Shown: piece by piece, positions 33,080 to 42,029 of the stretch
Layout of the letters: the number at the start of each line of letters is the position of its first letter
How positions within the stretch are numbered: position 1 is the stretch's first letter
From: Bradyrhizobium sp. AZCC 2176
GTDB taxonomy: Bacteria; Pseudomonadota; Alphaproteobacteria; Rhizobiales; Xanthobacteraceae
Assembly (NCBI RefSeq): GCF_036924645.1
Contig: NZ_JAZHRX010000001.1
Span: forward strand, 5,235,501-5,299,500
Direction of reading: 5' to 3'
DNA length: 64,000 bases
The notes under the pieces: generated by a model
Seen by the model: only the letters and a program-made list of their open reading frames with translations
What the model was told of the DNA's origin: nothing
Databases searched by the model: none
Position numbers and translations under genes: made by a program

Positions 33080-34723
33080 TCAGAATTCCATGTCGCTGCG
33101 ATGGTGGTCGTGGTCATGGCCCGGCAAAGGTGGCGGCGGCGGCATCGGCAGCTCGGCAACCATGGCCTCAGTGGTGATGAGCAGGCCGGCGACTGAGACC
33201 GCGTCCTGCAGCGCGGTGCGCACCACTTTGGTTGGATCGATGATACCCTTGGAGACCAGGTCGCCGTACTTGCCAGTCTGGGCATCATAACCCCAGTTGT
33301 ACTGCTCCTTCTCCAGGATCTTGCCGACCACCACCGAGGCGTCGGCGCCGGCGTTTAGTGCTATCTGGCGGGCTGGCCAGCTGATTGCCTTCTTGACGAT
33401 GTCAACGCCATGCTTCTGGTCCTCGTTGGCAGGCTTCACCCGGTCGAGCACCTCGGCGGCGCGCAGCAGCGCCACCCCGCCGCCCGGCAAAATGCCTTCC
33501 TCAACCGCGGCGCGCGTCGCATGCATCGCGTCGTCGACGCGATCCTTGCGCTCCCTCGCATCGATCTCTGTGGCCCCTCCGACATGGATCACCGCCACGC
33601 CGCCGGCGAGCTTGGCAAGCCGCTCCTCTAGCTTCTCGCGGTCATAGTCGGAGGTGGTCTCCGCGATATGCTGCTTGATCTGGTTGATCCGGGCCACGAT
33701 ATCCTCCTTCTTGCCCGCGCCGCCGACGATCGTGGTGCTTTCCTTGTCGATCATTACCGTTCTGGCGCGGCCGAGCATGTCGAGCGTGGCGTTCTCAAGC
33801 TTCATGCCGAGATCTTCCAAGATGGCGGTACCACCGGTAAGGATGGCGACGTCTTGCAGCATCGCCTTGCGGCGATCGCCAAAGCCGGGCGCTTTCACCG
33901 CCGCGACCTTGAGGCCGCCGCGCAGCTTGTTGACCACGAGGGTGGCGAGTGCTTCGCCTTCGACCTCTTCGGCGATAATGAGCAGCGGCTTGCCCGTCTG
34001 CGCCAGGGCTTCCAACAGTGGCAGCAGTTCCCGCAAGTCCGAGAGCTTCTTCTCATATCCGAGGACGTAGGGATTCTCCATCTCCACCCGCATCTTGTCG
34101 GCATTGGTGATGAAGTAAGGCGAGAGATAACCCCGATCGAACTGCATGCCCTCGACTACGTCGAGCTCAGTCCCGAGCGACTTCGCTTCTTCGGCCGTGA
34201 TCACGCCCTCATTGCCTACCTTTTTCATGGCCTCGGCGAGCAACCTGCCGATTTCGGCATCGCCATTGGCGGAGATGGTGCCGATCTGCGCGATCTCGTC
34301 GTTGGAAGTTATCTTCTTCGAGTTCTTCTTGAGATCCTCGACGACAGCCTCGGCCGCAAGGTCGATGCCGCGCTTCAGGTCCATCGGATTCATGCCGGCG
34401 GCGACTGCCCTGGTGCCTTCGCGAACGAGGGAAGCCGCCAGCACGATTGCAGTGGTTGTGCCGTCACCGGCGACATAGGAGGTCTTGCTCGCGACCTCGC
34501 GCACGAGCCGCGCCCCCATGTTCTCGAATTTGTTCTTGAGCTCGATATCTCCGGCGACCGTCACACCGTCCTTGGTAATGCGGGGTGCGCCAAACGACTT
34601 TTCCATTACGACGTTGCGGCCCTTGGGCCCGAGCGTCACCTGCACCGCGTTGGCGAGAATGTCGACGCCGCGCAGCATGCTTTCACGCGCCCTGCCGGAA
34701 AATGCGATTTGCTTGCCTACCAT
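33080..34723 (-). CDS. groEL: GroEL-type chaperonin with a His-rich C-terminal tail
   Basis: The 547-residue protein is a full-length group I chaperonin: [19 protein letters not shown] near residue 30, VAGDGTTTA near 85, GTISANGD near 155 and [12 protein letters not shown] near 405. The ATP-site Asp residues are in place. Most GroEL proteins end in a GGM-rich tail; this one ends [22 protein letters not shown], with a proline run and four His. No groES lies on either side and no CIRCE operator is visible upstream, so it is probably an extra, differently controlled groEL copy, as is common in bradyrhizobia. Confidence 0.95.
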   Translation of the reverse strand: MVGKQIAFSGRARESMLRGVDILANAVQVTLGPKGRNVVMEKSFGAPRITKDGVTVAGDIELKNKFENMGARLVREVASKTSYVAGDGTTTAIVLAASLVREGTRAVAAGMNPMDLKRGIDLAAEAVVEDLKKNSKKITSNDEIAQIGTISANGDAEIGRLLAEAMKKVGNEGVITAEEAKSLGTELDVVEGMQFDRGYLSPYFITNADKMRVEMENPYVLGYEKKLSDLRELLPLLEALAQTGKPLLIIAEEVEGEALATLVVNKLRGGLKVAAVKAPGFGDRRKAMLQDVAILTGGTAILEDLGMKLENATLDMLGRARTVMIDKESTTIVGGAGKKEDIVARINQIKQHIAETTSDYDREKLEERLAKLAGGVAVIHVGGATEIDARERKDRVDDAMHATRAAVEEGILPGGGVALLRAAEVLDRVKPANEDQKHGVDIVKKAISWPARQIALNAGADASVVVGKILEKEQYNWGYDAQTGKYGDLVSKGIIDPTKVVRTALQDAVSVAGLLITTEAMVAELPMPPPPPLPGHDHDHHRSDMEF

Positions 34724-34955
34724 GGATGGTTCCCGATTTGATCAGGTGACCTCGCGGGCGCCGCGGGCCTCCAATTCCGAATTTGCAGTCCTCCCTTTGC
34801 TTGTCCGCACAACAGCGACCCTCGGAGCGTACGCGTGCGGCGCGCTTGCGCTGGTGATTTCAACCCACACGATTTCAAGCCGTCCAATGTTTTAAGCTGG
34901 CGGCCAAAAAGCCAATCAAATTGCTTTGCCGCGGCATTAAGAATATCTTATCGGG

Positions 34956-35900
34956 GTGATCACGACCCGGCAGCTATGTTATCTTGATGCGCTTGCCCGT
35001 CATCAGCATTTCGGACGAGCCGCGGCGGAGTGTTGTGTCAGCCAGCCCGCTCTTTCAATGCAGATCCACGAACTGGAAGGGCTTCTCGGCATAGAGTTGA
35101 TCGAGCGGCGCCCGGGCGCGCCGATGTTCACCGAACTTGGCATCGAGATCGCGCAACGCGCCGGAGTGATCCTTGGTGCAGTGCGTGACCTGACAGACCT
35201 GGCTCAACACGGAGCCAAGGTGCTGAGCGGAACGTTGCGCCTTGGCGTCATCCCGACGCTGGCGCCGTATATATTGCCGCGGTTGCTGCCGCAACTGGAG
35301 CTCGGGTATCCCGATCTGCGGCTTGATTTGGTGGAAGCACAGACCAAGGTGCTGCTCGCGGATCTCGAGCGTGGCGCTCTCGAAGTATTGTTGTTGGCGT
35401 TGCCGCTCAAGGCGGCCGCGGTTGAAGTTTTCCATCTCATGAGAGACCGCTTCCTCTTTGCTGTACCCGCCGACGACCCTCTTCCGGAAACGGCCCGCGT
35501 GACACCCGGCGAGGTGAAGAAGCGTAAGCTCATTCTGCTGGAAGAAGGCCATTGTCTGCGGGATCAGGCGCTCGACTACTGTGCCAAGGGGCGTTGGACT
35601 GTGGCCTCGAGCCTCAGTGCAACGAGCCTTGCAACGGTCATGCAGATGGTGGCGAGCGGATATGGCGCCACGCTAGTGCCAGAAGTCGCGGCCGATGTCG
35701 AGTTGCGCGACGACCGAGTAAAGCTCCTGCGTTTTGTCGAACCGCAACCCGGCCGCCGTATCGGGCTTGCGTGGCGCCGGACGTCTCCACGCAAGGCCGA
35801 CTTCCTGGCGCTTGGTCAGATGGTGAAGAACGCGCTGAATGCACCCGTGCGGCCGCAGTGTATTCGCCACGAGCGCACTGGCCTGCGAACGGAAATCTAG
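34956..35900 (+). CDS. oxyR: OxyR-type LysR regulator of the peroxide response
   Basis: The 314-residue protein has the LysR helix-turn-helix (HFGRAAAECCVSQPALSMQI, residues 18-37) and an OxyR-type sensor domain. The peroxide-sensing Cys pair is present in EEGHCLRDQALDYCAKG, spaced as in OxyR. The start is GTG at 34,956 with a weak ribosome site. It is divergent from groEL with 232 bases between them, where one regulator could act on both genes; I see no clear LysR box. Confidence 0.88.
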   Translation: MITTRQLCYLDALARHQHFGRAAAECCVSQPALSMQIHELEGLLGIELIERRPGAPMFTELGIEIAQRAGVILGAVRDLTDLAQHGAKVLSGTLRLGVIPTLAPYILPRLLPQLELGYPDLRLDLVEAQTKVLLADLERGALEVLLLALPLKAAAVEVFHLMRDRFLFAVPADDPLPETARVTPGEVKKRKLILLEEGHCLRDQALDYCAKGRWTVASSLSATSLATVMQMVASGYGATLVPEVAADVELRDDRVKLLRFVEPQPGRRIGLAWRRTSPRKADFLALGQMVKNALNAPVRPQCIRHERTGLRTEI

Positions 35901-36128
35901 TGGTGCTGATTCAGCCAACGAGCCTTTTCGAAGATTTCCGGTAACTTGCAAACATGAGGGCGGCAAGATACGCAAAAGGCATAGTGGCATGGTGAAGGCG
36001 CGACCGCGGATTCCAGCGATCGTAGCCAACCGCAGAAAGGGTGACGATCAGGGCTATCCTTTCTCTCTGATAGTGCTTTCGGCGAACCGCGTGAAGGTTG
36101 GCTCTGGTGGCGGTTCTGGGGGCAGGAA

Positions 36129-36353
36129 ATGAGCCGCACAGCTTTCGCTAGTGATCAGATGACGCATAGCGGCCAAAAGGGTTTCGGCATGACCAAGCAC
36201 GGCCGATCGGGGCACCCAACCCGATCGCCGCGTTTCCGTTTCCTGCAGAAGCTCGAAGCACAGAAGAACGATCGCAAGGACCGCTCTCGGATCAAGGACC
36301 CGAAACAGTCCGTCGAGGAGTTATTCCACCCCCGGAAGCCAACACGAACCTGA
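36129..36353 (+). CDS. Small basic hypothetical protein
   Basis: The frame gives 74 residues; a start at 36,189 (MTKHGRSGHPTRSPRFRFLQ) would give 54. The product is strongly basic (Lys/Arg near 30 percent), with KLEAQKNDRKDRSRIKDPKQ in the centre. A weak AAAAGGG lies upstream of the inner start. There is no membrane segment or known domain. It could be a nucleic-acid-binding small protein or a chance frame. Confidence 0.35.
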   Translation: MSRTAFASDQMTHSGQKGFGMTKHGRSGHPTRSPRFRFLQKLEAQKNDRKDRSRIKDPKQSVEELFHPRKPTRT

Positions 36354-36696
36354 TGGCGGATGACTCAACATCCGCCGCCCTGTATGGGCGCCGTGTGCGA
36401 TCACCTTCGTCGCGCAAGCATCGGATTGCGGGGTGCGGGCCATAGAAAGGCGATGGGTTCGTGAGACGTGGCGCGTAGTAGCGATATACGCGGGTCGGGC
36501 GTGTCCGCCGCGGTGTATCCCACCAGTGCCACAGGCGCAAAACGCGGATTACCGTCTCTGGATTACCGTCTCTTGCCCTCGATGCGGCATCGGTGCACAC
36601 TTCCTCAATCCTGATCATGCCGAGGCGCCCGCCGCGGTGCCGTCGCGCCGAGGCGAATAGCCCAACGCTGGAGCTGTCCAGCGGCAGGGACGGGCC
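36354..36696. other. Gene-free stretch with a 14-bp tandem repeat
   Basis: GGATTACCGTCTCT occurs twice in tandem at 36,546-36,559 and 36,560-36,573. No supported gene is present; the frames here are low-complexity Arg/Pro/Ala shadows. The stretch borders decayed genes. Confidence 0.4.
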
Positions 36697-37038
36697 ATGG
36701 TTCGATCTCGTGATAACGCAGTGGTACCCGACAGGTGGCCGTATCGGCGTGCCCTGGCGGCGATCGCTGCGCTTGGCTTGGTCGCTGCAGTCGGTAGCCT
36801 CTGCTTTTTCACCGTTGACAGCGCGGACTACGCGATCGTCACGGATTTCGGCAAGCCGACGCAGGTGATCACCGCGCCGGGGCTGGGGTTCAAGCATCCC
36901 TTGCAGAGCGTCCGTCTACCGCCAGGCCGTCACGGCCGCAGGTCTCGGATGCATGGCAGCGCTCGAAGCCGACAGATTCCTGACAGTTCTCACACGACGA
37001 CCAAGCAGCAATCCGTGAAGGAGGCCATCGTCGCTTGA
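36697..37038 (+). pseudogene. Truncated SPFH/HflC-like membrane protein
   Basis: The first 70 residues resemble the start of HflC/stomatin-type proteins: a membrane anchor (ALAAIAALGLVAAVGSLCFF) followed by TVDSADYAIVTDFGKPTQVI and APGLGFKHPLQSVR. Full-length members are about 280-330 residues. After QSVR the sequence turns into low-complexity Arg/Ser-rich text and ends at 37,038, so most of the SPFH domain is missing. It is a remnant. Confidence 0.6.
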
Positions 37039-37513
37039 CGGCGGTGAGCCGCTCGGATTTGATCAATCGCTTACCAGGCTCGGGACATCAACTCATGGCT
37101 GAAGGTCGAAGGTTCAAATCCTCCGGGATTTGAACCTACGACGTTTTTGTCCGTGCGATCGCAAGTCCGGCCGCGCGCAACTTTCCATATGACATGGCGA
37201 CCGAAACTACGATCGCAGTATTGCGGCCTAGGCACCGGTAAAGCACAGCGCTACTTTGCTTCTGACTTTGATCGGCTTTCCAGTCGCTTGTTCGACGCTA
37301 ACGGGATCGCTGCGGTGAGTCGTGGGTGGCGTCGTGTACCGCGGTACTGCACGCGCTCAGCCAGTACAGCAATGCAGTACTGGATCGAGAAAAGATTGAC
37401 GAAGGCGAATTACATGAAGTTACCAGAATTGCTTTAACCAGTTGAAAAGAAAGGAAAATGCGATAGTTCTATCGCACGGATCAATTGTCGGCCAATAAAT
37501 CGATTGGACCGAC
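37039..37513. other. Gene-free stretch with a tRNA-like fragment
   Basis: Around 37,093-37,123 the text TCATGGCTGAAGGTCGAAGG followed by TTCAAATCCTCC resembles the anticodon-to-T-arm part of an initiator tRNA, but no acceptor or D arm can be formed, so it is a remnant at most. It continues into the hairpin at 37,110-37,137. The 370 bases after that hold no supported gene, only the dusA promoter region. Confidence 0.35.
37110..37137. repeat. Perfect 12-bp inverted repeat made from a tRNA T-arm-like sequence, followed by a T run
   Basis: AGGTTCAAATCC (37,110-37,121) pairs with GGATTTGAACCT (37,126-37,137) over a 4-base loop. TTTTT follows at 37,144-37,148. It could act as an intrinsic terminator reading rightwards. 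The left arm is also the T-arm of the tRNA-like fragment, so it may be a rearrangement product. Confidence 0.6.
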
Positions 37514-38527
37514 TTGGCTACAAAAGTGATTGAAAACAAGATGTTAGACAGATGCTTTGCCGTTGCCCCCATGATGGATTGGACCGACCGGCATTGCCGC
37601 GTGTTCCACCGTCTGATGAGCCGGCGTGCGCGGCTCTATACGGAGATGCTGACGACCGGCGCCATTATTCACGGCGATCGCAGGCGGTTGCTCGGCTTCG
37701 ATACGAGCGAGCATCCTGTGGCGCTGCAGCTCGGCGGGTCGGAGCCGGCCGACCTCGCGACCGCCGCAAGAATCGGCGAGGATTTCGGCTACGACGAAAT
37801 TAATCTCAATGTCGGCTGCCCGTCCGACCGGGTAAAGGACGGCCGCTTCGGCGCGTGCCTGATGGCGGAGCCGGCGCTGGTGGCCGACGGCGTCGCCGCC
37901 GTGAAGCGGGCGGTCAAAATTTCCGTCACGGTCAAATGCCGGATCGGGATCGACGACCAGGATCCGGAAATGGCGCTCGATGAGTTGGCGCGCGGCGTGG
38001 TCGGCGCCGGCGCGGACGCGCTCATCGTGCATGCCCGAAAAGCCTGGCTCAACGGATTGTCGCCGAAGGAAAACCGCGACATCCCGCCGCTCGATTACGA
38101 CAGGGTGTACCGGCTCAAGGCCGCGCTGCCTGATGTGCCCATCGTCATCAACGGCGGCATCGGCAGCATCGCGGAGGCTGCGCGGCACCTCGACCACGTC
38201 GACGGCGTGATGCTGGGGCGGGCGGCCTATCAGGAACCGTGGCGGTTGCTCGACGTCGATCCGGAATTGTTCGGCGAGGCGGCGCCATACGCCACCATGA
38301 AGGATGTCTTCGAAGCGATGTTTTCCTACATCGAAGACCACTTGGCACAAGGGGCAAAGCTGCATTCGATGACGCGGCACTTCGTCGGCGCGTTTCACGG
38401 CGTGCCCGGCGCGCGTGCCTTCCGCCGCCATCTGGCGGAGAAGGGGGGCAGGCCGGGCGCCGGCGTCGACGTGCTGCGCGATGCGATCGCGCTGGTCGAG
38501 GATCGCGCGGCGTTGGTCGCGGCGTGA
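37514..38527 (+). CDS. dusA: tRNA-dihydrouridine(20/20a) synthase DusA
   Basis: The 337-residue FMN enzyme reduces uridines in the tRNA D-loop. The family landmarks are VAPMMDWTDRHCRVFHRLMS at the start, YTEMLTTGAI, QLGGSEPADLATAARIGEDF, EINLNVGCPSDRVKDGRFGA with the catalytic Cys, VHARKAWLNGLSPKENRDIP, and INGGIGS. The TTG at 37,514 gives about 15 residues before VAPMMDW. The ATG at 37,541 is an alternative; neither has a clear ribosome site. It is a stand-alone housekeeping gene. Confidence 0.93.
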   Translation: MATKVIENKMLDRCFAVAPMMDWTDRHCRVFHRLMSRRARLYTEMLTTGAIIHGDRRRLLGFDTSEHPVALQLGGSEPADLATAARIGEDFGYDEINLNVGCPSDRVKDGRFGACLMAEPALVADGVAAVKRAVKISVTVKCRIGIDDQDPEMALDELARGVVGAGADALIVHARKAWLNGLSPKENRDIPPLDYDRVYRLKAALPDVPIVINGGIGSIAEAARHLDHVDGVMLGRAAYQEPWRLLDVDPELFGEAAPYATMKDVFEAMFSYIEDHLAQGAKLHSMTRHFVGAFHGVPGARAFRRHLAEKGGRPGAGVDVLRDAIALVEDRAALVAA

Positions 38528-38612
38528 AGCGCGGCGCGCGCTCGCGGCTGGTACCGAGCGGACACTGGACCTCGTGTTTTTTGACGATGCAATTCCTGGG
38601 AGGGAGAGCGAC

Positions 38613-39362
38613 ATGGGTCAGAAATCCGGACATCCTCTTGACTGCAATTGCCTGGGCCGCAGGAATTTTCTCAAGATCGCGGGTGCGGTGACGGCGATCG
38701 GAATAAGCGGAAGAAGCATCTTCCTTGCAGATTCGGCACGCGCCGACGCCCTTTCGAAGGAGTTGCGCGACAAGTTGACACCAGAGCAAATCGTCCAGGC
38801 CATGAAGAACGGCAACAAGCGTTTTCGTATGGGTGAAAGAAAAGAGCGCAATTACCTTCGCGAACAAAAAGCGAGTGCCAAGGGGCAATATCCCGCGGCC
38901 GTGTTGCTGACATGCATCGATTCACGTGCGCCGGCCGAGGTCATCATGGACCTTGGAATCGGCGATATCTTTAATTGTCGGGTTGCGGGCAACGTCAGAA
39001 ACGCGGACATTCTCGGCAGCATGGAGTTCGCATGCAAATTGGCAGGAGCAAAGGTGGTTCTTGTGATGGGCCACACGTCCTGCGGCGCCATCAAGGGCGC
39101 AATCGACAATGCCGAGTTAGGCAATCTGACGGGATTGCTGACCAAGATCAAACCCGCGATCGAGGCGACGGCCTATGCGGGCGAACGCTCGGCAAAGAAT
39201 TACGCCTTCGTGGATGCTGTGGCACGAAAGAACGTTGAGATGACCGTTGCGGATATCCGAAAGGACAGCCCGGTACTCGCGGAGCTCGAAGCGAAGGGCG
39301 GGATCAAGATGACCGGCGCGATGTACAACCTGGAGACGGGTGCGGTGGAGTTCTTCGACTGA
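38613..39362 (+). CDS. Tat-exported beta-type carbonic anhydrase
   Basis: The 249-residue enzyme interconverts CO2 and bicarbonate. It has a Tat signal (GRRNFLKIAGAVTAIGISGR) and the beta-class zinc motifs CIDSRAPAE, and HTSCGAIKGA 60 residues later, which give Cys, Asp, His and Cys ligands. Most bacterial beta carbonic anhydrases are cytoplasmic; a twin-arginine leader puts this one in the periplasm. GGGAGGGAGAGCGAC precedes the ATG at 38,613, so the longer open frame from 38,415, which overlaps dusA, is rejected. Confidence 0.9.
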   Translation: MGQKSGHPLDCNCLGRRNFLKIAGAVTAIGISGRSIFLADSARADALSKELRDKLTPEQIVQAMKNGNKRFRMGERKERNYLREQKASAKGQYPAAVLLTCIDSRAPAEVIMDLGIGDIFNCRVAGNVRNADILGSMEFACKLAGAKVVLVMGHTSCGAIKGAIDNAELGNLTGLLTKIKPAIEATAYAGERSAKNYAFVDAVARKNVEMTVADIRKDSPVLAELEAKGGIKMTGAMYNLETGAVEFFD

Positions 39363-39446
39363 TGACGCCGGTAGGCAGAACCGCGGATATTTTCGCCGCA
39401 CCAGGCTGATTATCACTCAGCGCTGGTCGAGGATCGCGCGATGGCG

Positions 39447-40535
39447 TCAATCGCGGCGCGACGGGATCGCGAGTATGGTTTGCGGCGTGTCTCCGCGCCA
39501 GGCCCGCGCGATCAATTCGCGGATCGCATCGCGCTCGATGGTGCGCGGATTCCAGTACGGGTTCTTCACGGCTAGATCAGCGGCCTGGTCGATGCCGCTC
39601 TCGGGCATGCCGATCTCGCGCAGCGACAGCGGTGCAGCAAGTTTTCGCGCCAGGTCATGGAGACCGAGCGCGGCGTCGGGTGCACCAAGTGCTGCGGCGA
39701 TGCGCGTCATCGCGTCAGGCGCGGCAGGTGCATTGTAGGCGAGGGCATGCGGAAGAATGACGGTGTGGGTCTCCGCATGCGGCAGATTGAACGACCCACC
39801 CAGCGTATGGCAGAGCTTGTGATGCAGGGCCATGCCGACGGCGCCGAGGCAGATGCCGCTGAGCCAGGCGCCATAGAGCGCGTCGGCGCGCGCGGTCCTG
39901 TCGTCCGGTCGAGCGCAGATCCTGGGCAGGGCGTGCGCCAGCGTGCGGATACTCTCCTGCGCCATCAGCGATATCACGGGATTGCGATCCCGCGCGTAGA
40001 GCGCCTCGACCGCATGCGCGATAGCGTTGATGCCTGAGGTCGCGGACAAGCCCGACGGCATCGTCATCGTGAGGTCGACGTCATAGATGACGACCTCGGG
40101 AAGAATTTTCGGGCTCGATTGCGTGGTCTTGATCCCGCCGCTGGTCTGGCCGACGACCGGCGTCATCTCCGAACCAGCGTAGCTTGTCGGCAGCACGATT
40201 TGCGGCAGGTCGGTGCGCAGCGCGATCGCCTTGCCGAGGCCGGTGGTCGAACCGCCACCGATCGCGACGAGACAATCGGCCCGCACCTCGCGCACGGTCT
40301 CCATCGCCCGTTCGGTGACCTCGATGGGGGTATGCATGACGGCCCCGGTAAAGACGCCGGCGAAGCGCTCGCCGATCATCTCGCGGATTCCGGCCACCAG
40401 ATCTTTCTGGCGTGGCGTCGCCAGCACCAGCGCACGGGTGACGCCGAGGCGGGACAGTTCGTCGGGTAATTGACGTAGCGTACCGGTGCCGAACACCACC
40501 CGCATCGGCGCGCTCTGGTAGACGAAGTCTTGCAT
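39447..40535 (-). CDS. graC: Maleylacetate reductase (iron-type alcohol dehydrogenase family)
   Basis: The 362-residue enzyme reduces maleylacetate to 3-oxoadipate, the last specific step of resorcinol/hydroxyquinol breakdown. The NAD-binding block VAIGGGSTTGLGKAIALRTD and the family blocks PTSYAGSEMTPVVGQTSGGI and CHTLGGSFNLPHAETHTVIL are present. Only part of the usual iron ligands remain, as is normal for maleylacetate reductases. The ATG at 40,535 follows AGGAGCGGCC; the longer frame upstream is an overrun. It is the last gene of the cluster read from 44.9 kb down. Confidence 0.85.
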   Translation of the reverse strand: MQDFVYQSAPMRVVFGTGTLRQLPDELSRLGVTRALVLATPRQKDLVAGIREMIGERFAGVFTGAVMHTPIEVTERAMETVREVRADCLVAIGGGSTTGLGKAIALRTDLPQIVLPTSYAGSEMTPVVGQTSGGIKTTQSSPKILPEVVIYDVDLTMTMPSGLSATSGINAIAHAVEALYARDRNPVISLMAQESIRTLAHALPRICARPDDRTARADALYGAWLSGICLGAVGMALHHKLCHTLGGSFNLPHAETHTVILPHALAYNAPAAPDAMTRIAAALGAPDAALGLHDLARKLAAPLSLREIGMPESGIDQAADLAVKNPYWNPRTIERDAIRELIARAWRGDTPQTILAIPSRRD

Positions 40536-40559
40536 GGCCGCTCCTAGCGGAAGAGACAG

Positions 40560-40620
40560 CCGGCCCCGGATCGTTCCGGAGCCGGACTTTCCGCATTGAC
40601 ATCCCGCCTCAAGAGGCGGG
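40560..40620. repeat. Two hairpins between the transporter and reductase genes
   Basis: A stem at 40,560-40,570 with 40,575-40,585 (11 bp, one mismatch) and a perfect 8-bp stem at 40,603-40,610 with 40,613-40,620 lie in the 73-base gap; the second overlaps the transporter stop codon. Neither has a T run. They could reduce or stabilise the message downstream of the transporter. Confidence 0.5.
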
Positions 40621-41985
40621 CTGTGCAACCTTACGCAAGCCGGCCATCTCTTCAAGGCTGCTCGCGGGGGCGTTCGCCGGCCGTCGGGCCAGCAGGATGA
40701 TCGCCCCGGCAGCGATCGCCGAGATGCCGATCGACAGGAACATCGGCGTCGGGCTCTGGTAATATTGCTGAAGCGCGCCGGCGACGAACGGTCCGAGAAT
40801 GGCGCCGACGCGCGCGACCCCGAGTTCCATCCCAACCGCAGTGGCGCGTACGCCGGTCTCGTAGGACGCCGCGGTAAAGTTGTTCAGCACGAACTGTGCG
40901 CCGATGATGAAAAACCCGGCGGCCGCAACCGATGTGATGTTGACGATGTGATCATTCAGCACCACGAGGGAGAGCACCGCGAGGCCGCCGATCGCCCACC
41001 AGGTCGCGATCAGGCCGCGGCTGCTGCCGGACCGGTCGACGAGATGCCCAAGCACGAGAGCGCCGACGAACGACATGATCTGCATCAGCGCACCGAAGCC
41101 GAAACTTGCCGCAAAAGTTTCGCCACGCTGCATCATCACGGTCGGAATCCACCCCGACAGGCCGAAGATGCAGAACAGGCTGAGGAACGCCGACGCCCAG
41201 ATCGCGAACGTGGTCCGGCGATATTTGGCCTGGAGCAGCACCGCCACCGAATTGACCGGCTTCTCGGACCCATCAACGGCAATTTCGGCCGACTCGTAGA
41301 CATTGGCGCGCTCGGGGCGGAGCTTGGTCAGCATGTCGCGGATTTCGTCGACCCGGCCTTGTAGCGCAAGAAACTTCGGCGATTCCGGCAGCATCAGGTG
41401 CATGAAGGGCAGCAGCAGGAACGACAGCGAGCCGATCCAGTACAACGATGTCCAGCCGAACACCGGCGTCGCAAACACGCCGGCGACACCGGCGAGCGTT
41501 CCGCCGAGCGCCCAGCCGAGGGCAACTCCCCATAGTGCAAACGTGTTGGCCACGCGCCGCGGCGCCAGCTCGTTGATGTAGGTGGTCGCCAAAGGCAGCA
41601 ATACGCCGAGCCCGATGCCGGTCAGGAGCCGCAGGATGCAGAATGACAGGAACGAGTCCGCCGAGGTTGCGGTGAGCAGCGTGAAGATGCTGGTGATCCA
41701 CAGGCCCCCGAGCAGGGTGCCGCGGCGGCCAAGGCGGTCGGCGATGATGCCGTGGATCGCAGCGCCGAGCAGGAATCCAACGAGGCCGCTGGAGATCAGT
41801 ACTCCCGCCTGGCCGGCCTGCAGGCCCCAGGGCTTTGCCACATAGTGGATGACGTAGGCCGGATTGAACGTGTCATATCCGTCGAACAGCGTGAGCAGTC
41901 CCATGATGGCGCCGAGGCGCCAGTGAAATTTTCCGACCTTTGCCTCGGCTAGTTCCTCGTGAAGATCGATTGCTTTCGCAGTCAT
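40609..41985 (-). CDS. Aromatic acid:H+ symporter family MFS transporter
   Basis: The 458-residue protein has twelve membrane helices and the features of the AAHS group: GLLTLFDGYDTFNPAYVIHY in helix 1, with the conserved DGYD needed for transport, and ADRLGRRGTLLGG in the loop between helices 2 and 3. LPESPKFLAL ends the first half. It probably takes up gamma-resorcylate (2,6-dihydroxybenzoate), judged from the neighbouring decarboxylase. GGGAGGGGATACGGCC precedes the ATG. Confidence 0.88.
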   Translation of the reverse strand: MTAKAIDLHEELAEAKVGKFHWRLGAIMGLLTLFDGYDTFNPAYVIHYVAKPWGLQAGQAGVLISSGLVGFLLGAAIHGIIADRLGRRGTLLGGLWITSIFTLLTATSADSFLSFCILRLLTGIGLGVLLPLATTYINELAPRRVANTFALWGVALGWALGGTLAGVAGVFATPVFGWTSLYWIGSLSFLLLPFMHLMLPESPKFLALQGRVDEIRDMLTKLRPERANVYESAEIAVDGSEKPVNSVAVLLQAKYRRTTFAIWASAFLSLFCIFGLSGWIPTVMMQRGETFAASFGFGALMQIMSFVGALVLGHLVDRSGSSRGLIATWWAIGGLAVLSLVVLNDHIVNITSVAAAGFFIIGAQFVLNNFTAASYETGVRATAVGMELGVARVGAILGPFVAGALQQYYQSPTPMFLSIGISAIAAGAIILLARRPANAPASSLEEMAGLRKVAQPAS

Positions 41986-42029
41986 GGCCGTATCCCCTCC
42001 CGGATGGTGACTATGTCGTGTGAGACCGC

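Noticed and set aside
34724..34955. CIRCE operator upstream of groEL
   Set aside because: No TTAGCACTC with its inverted partner is present.
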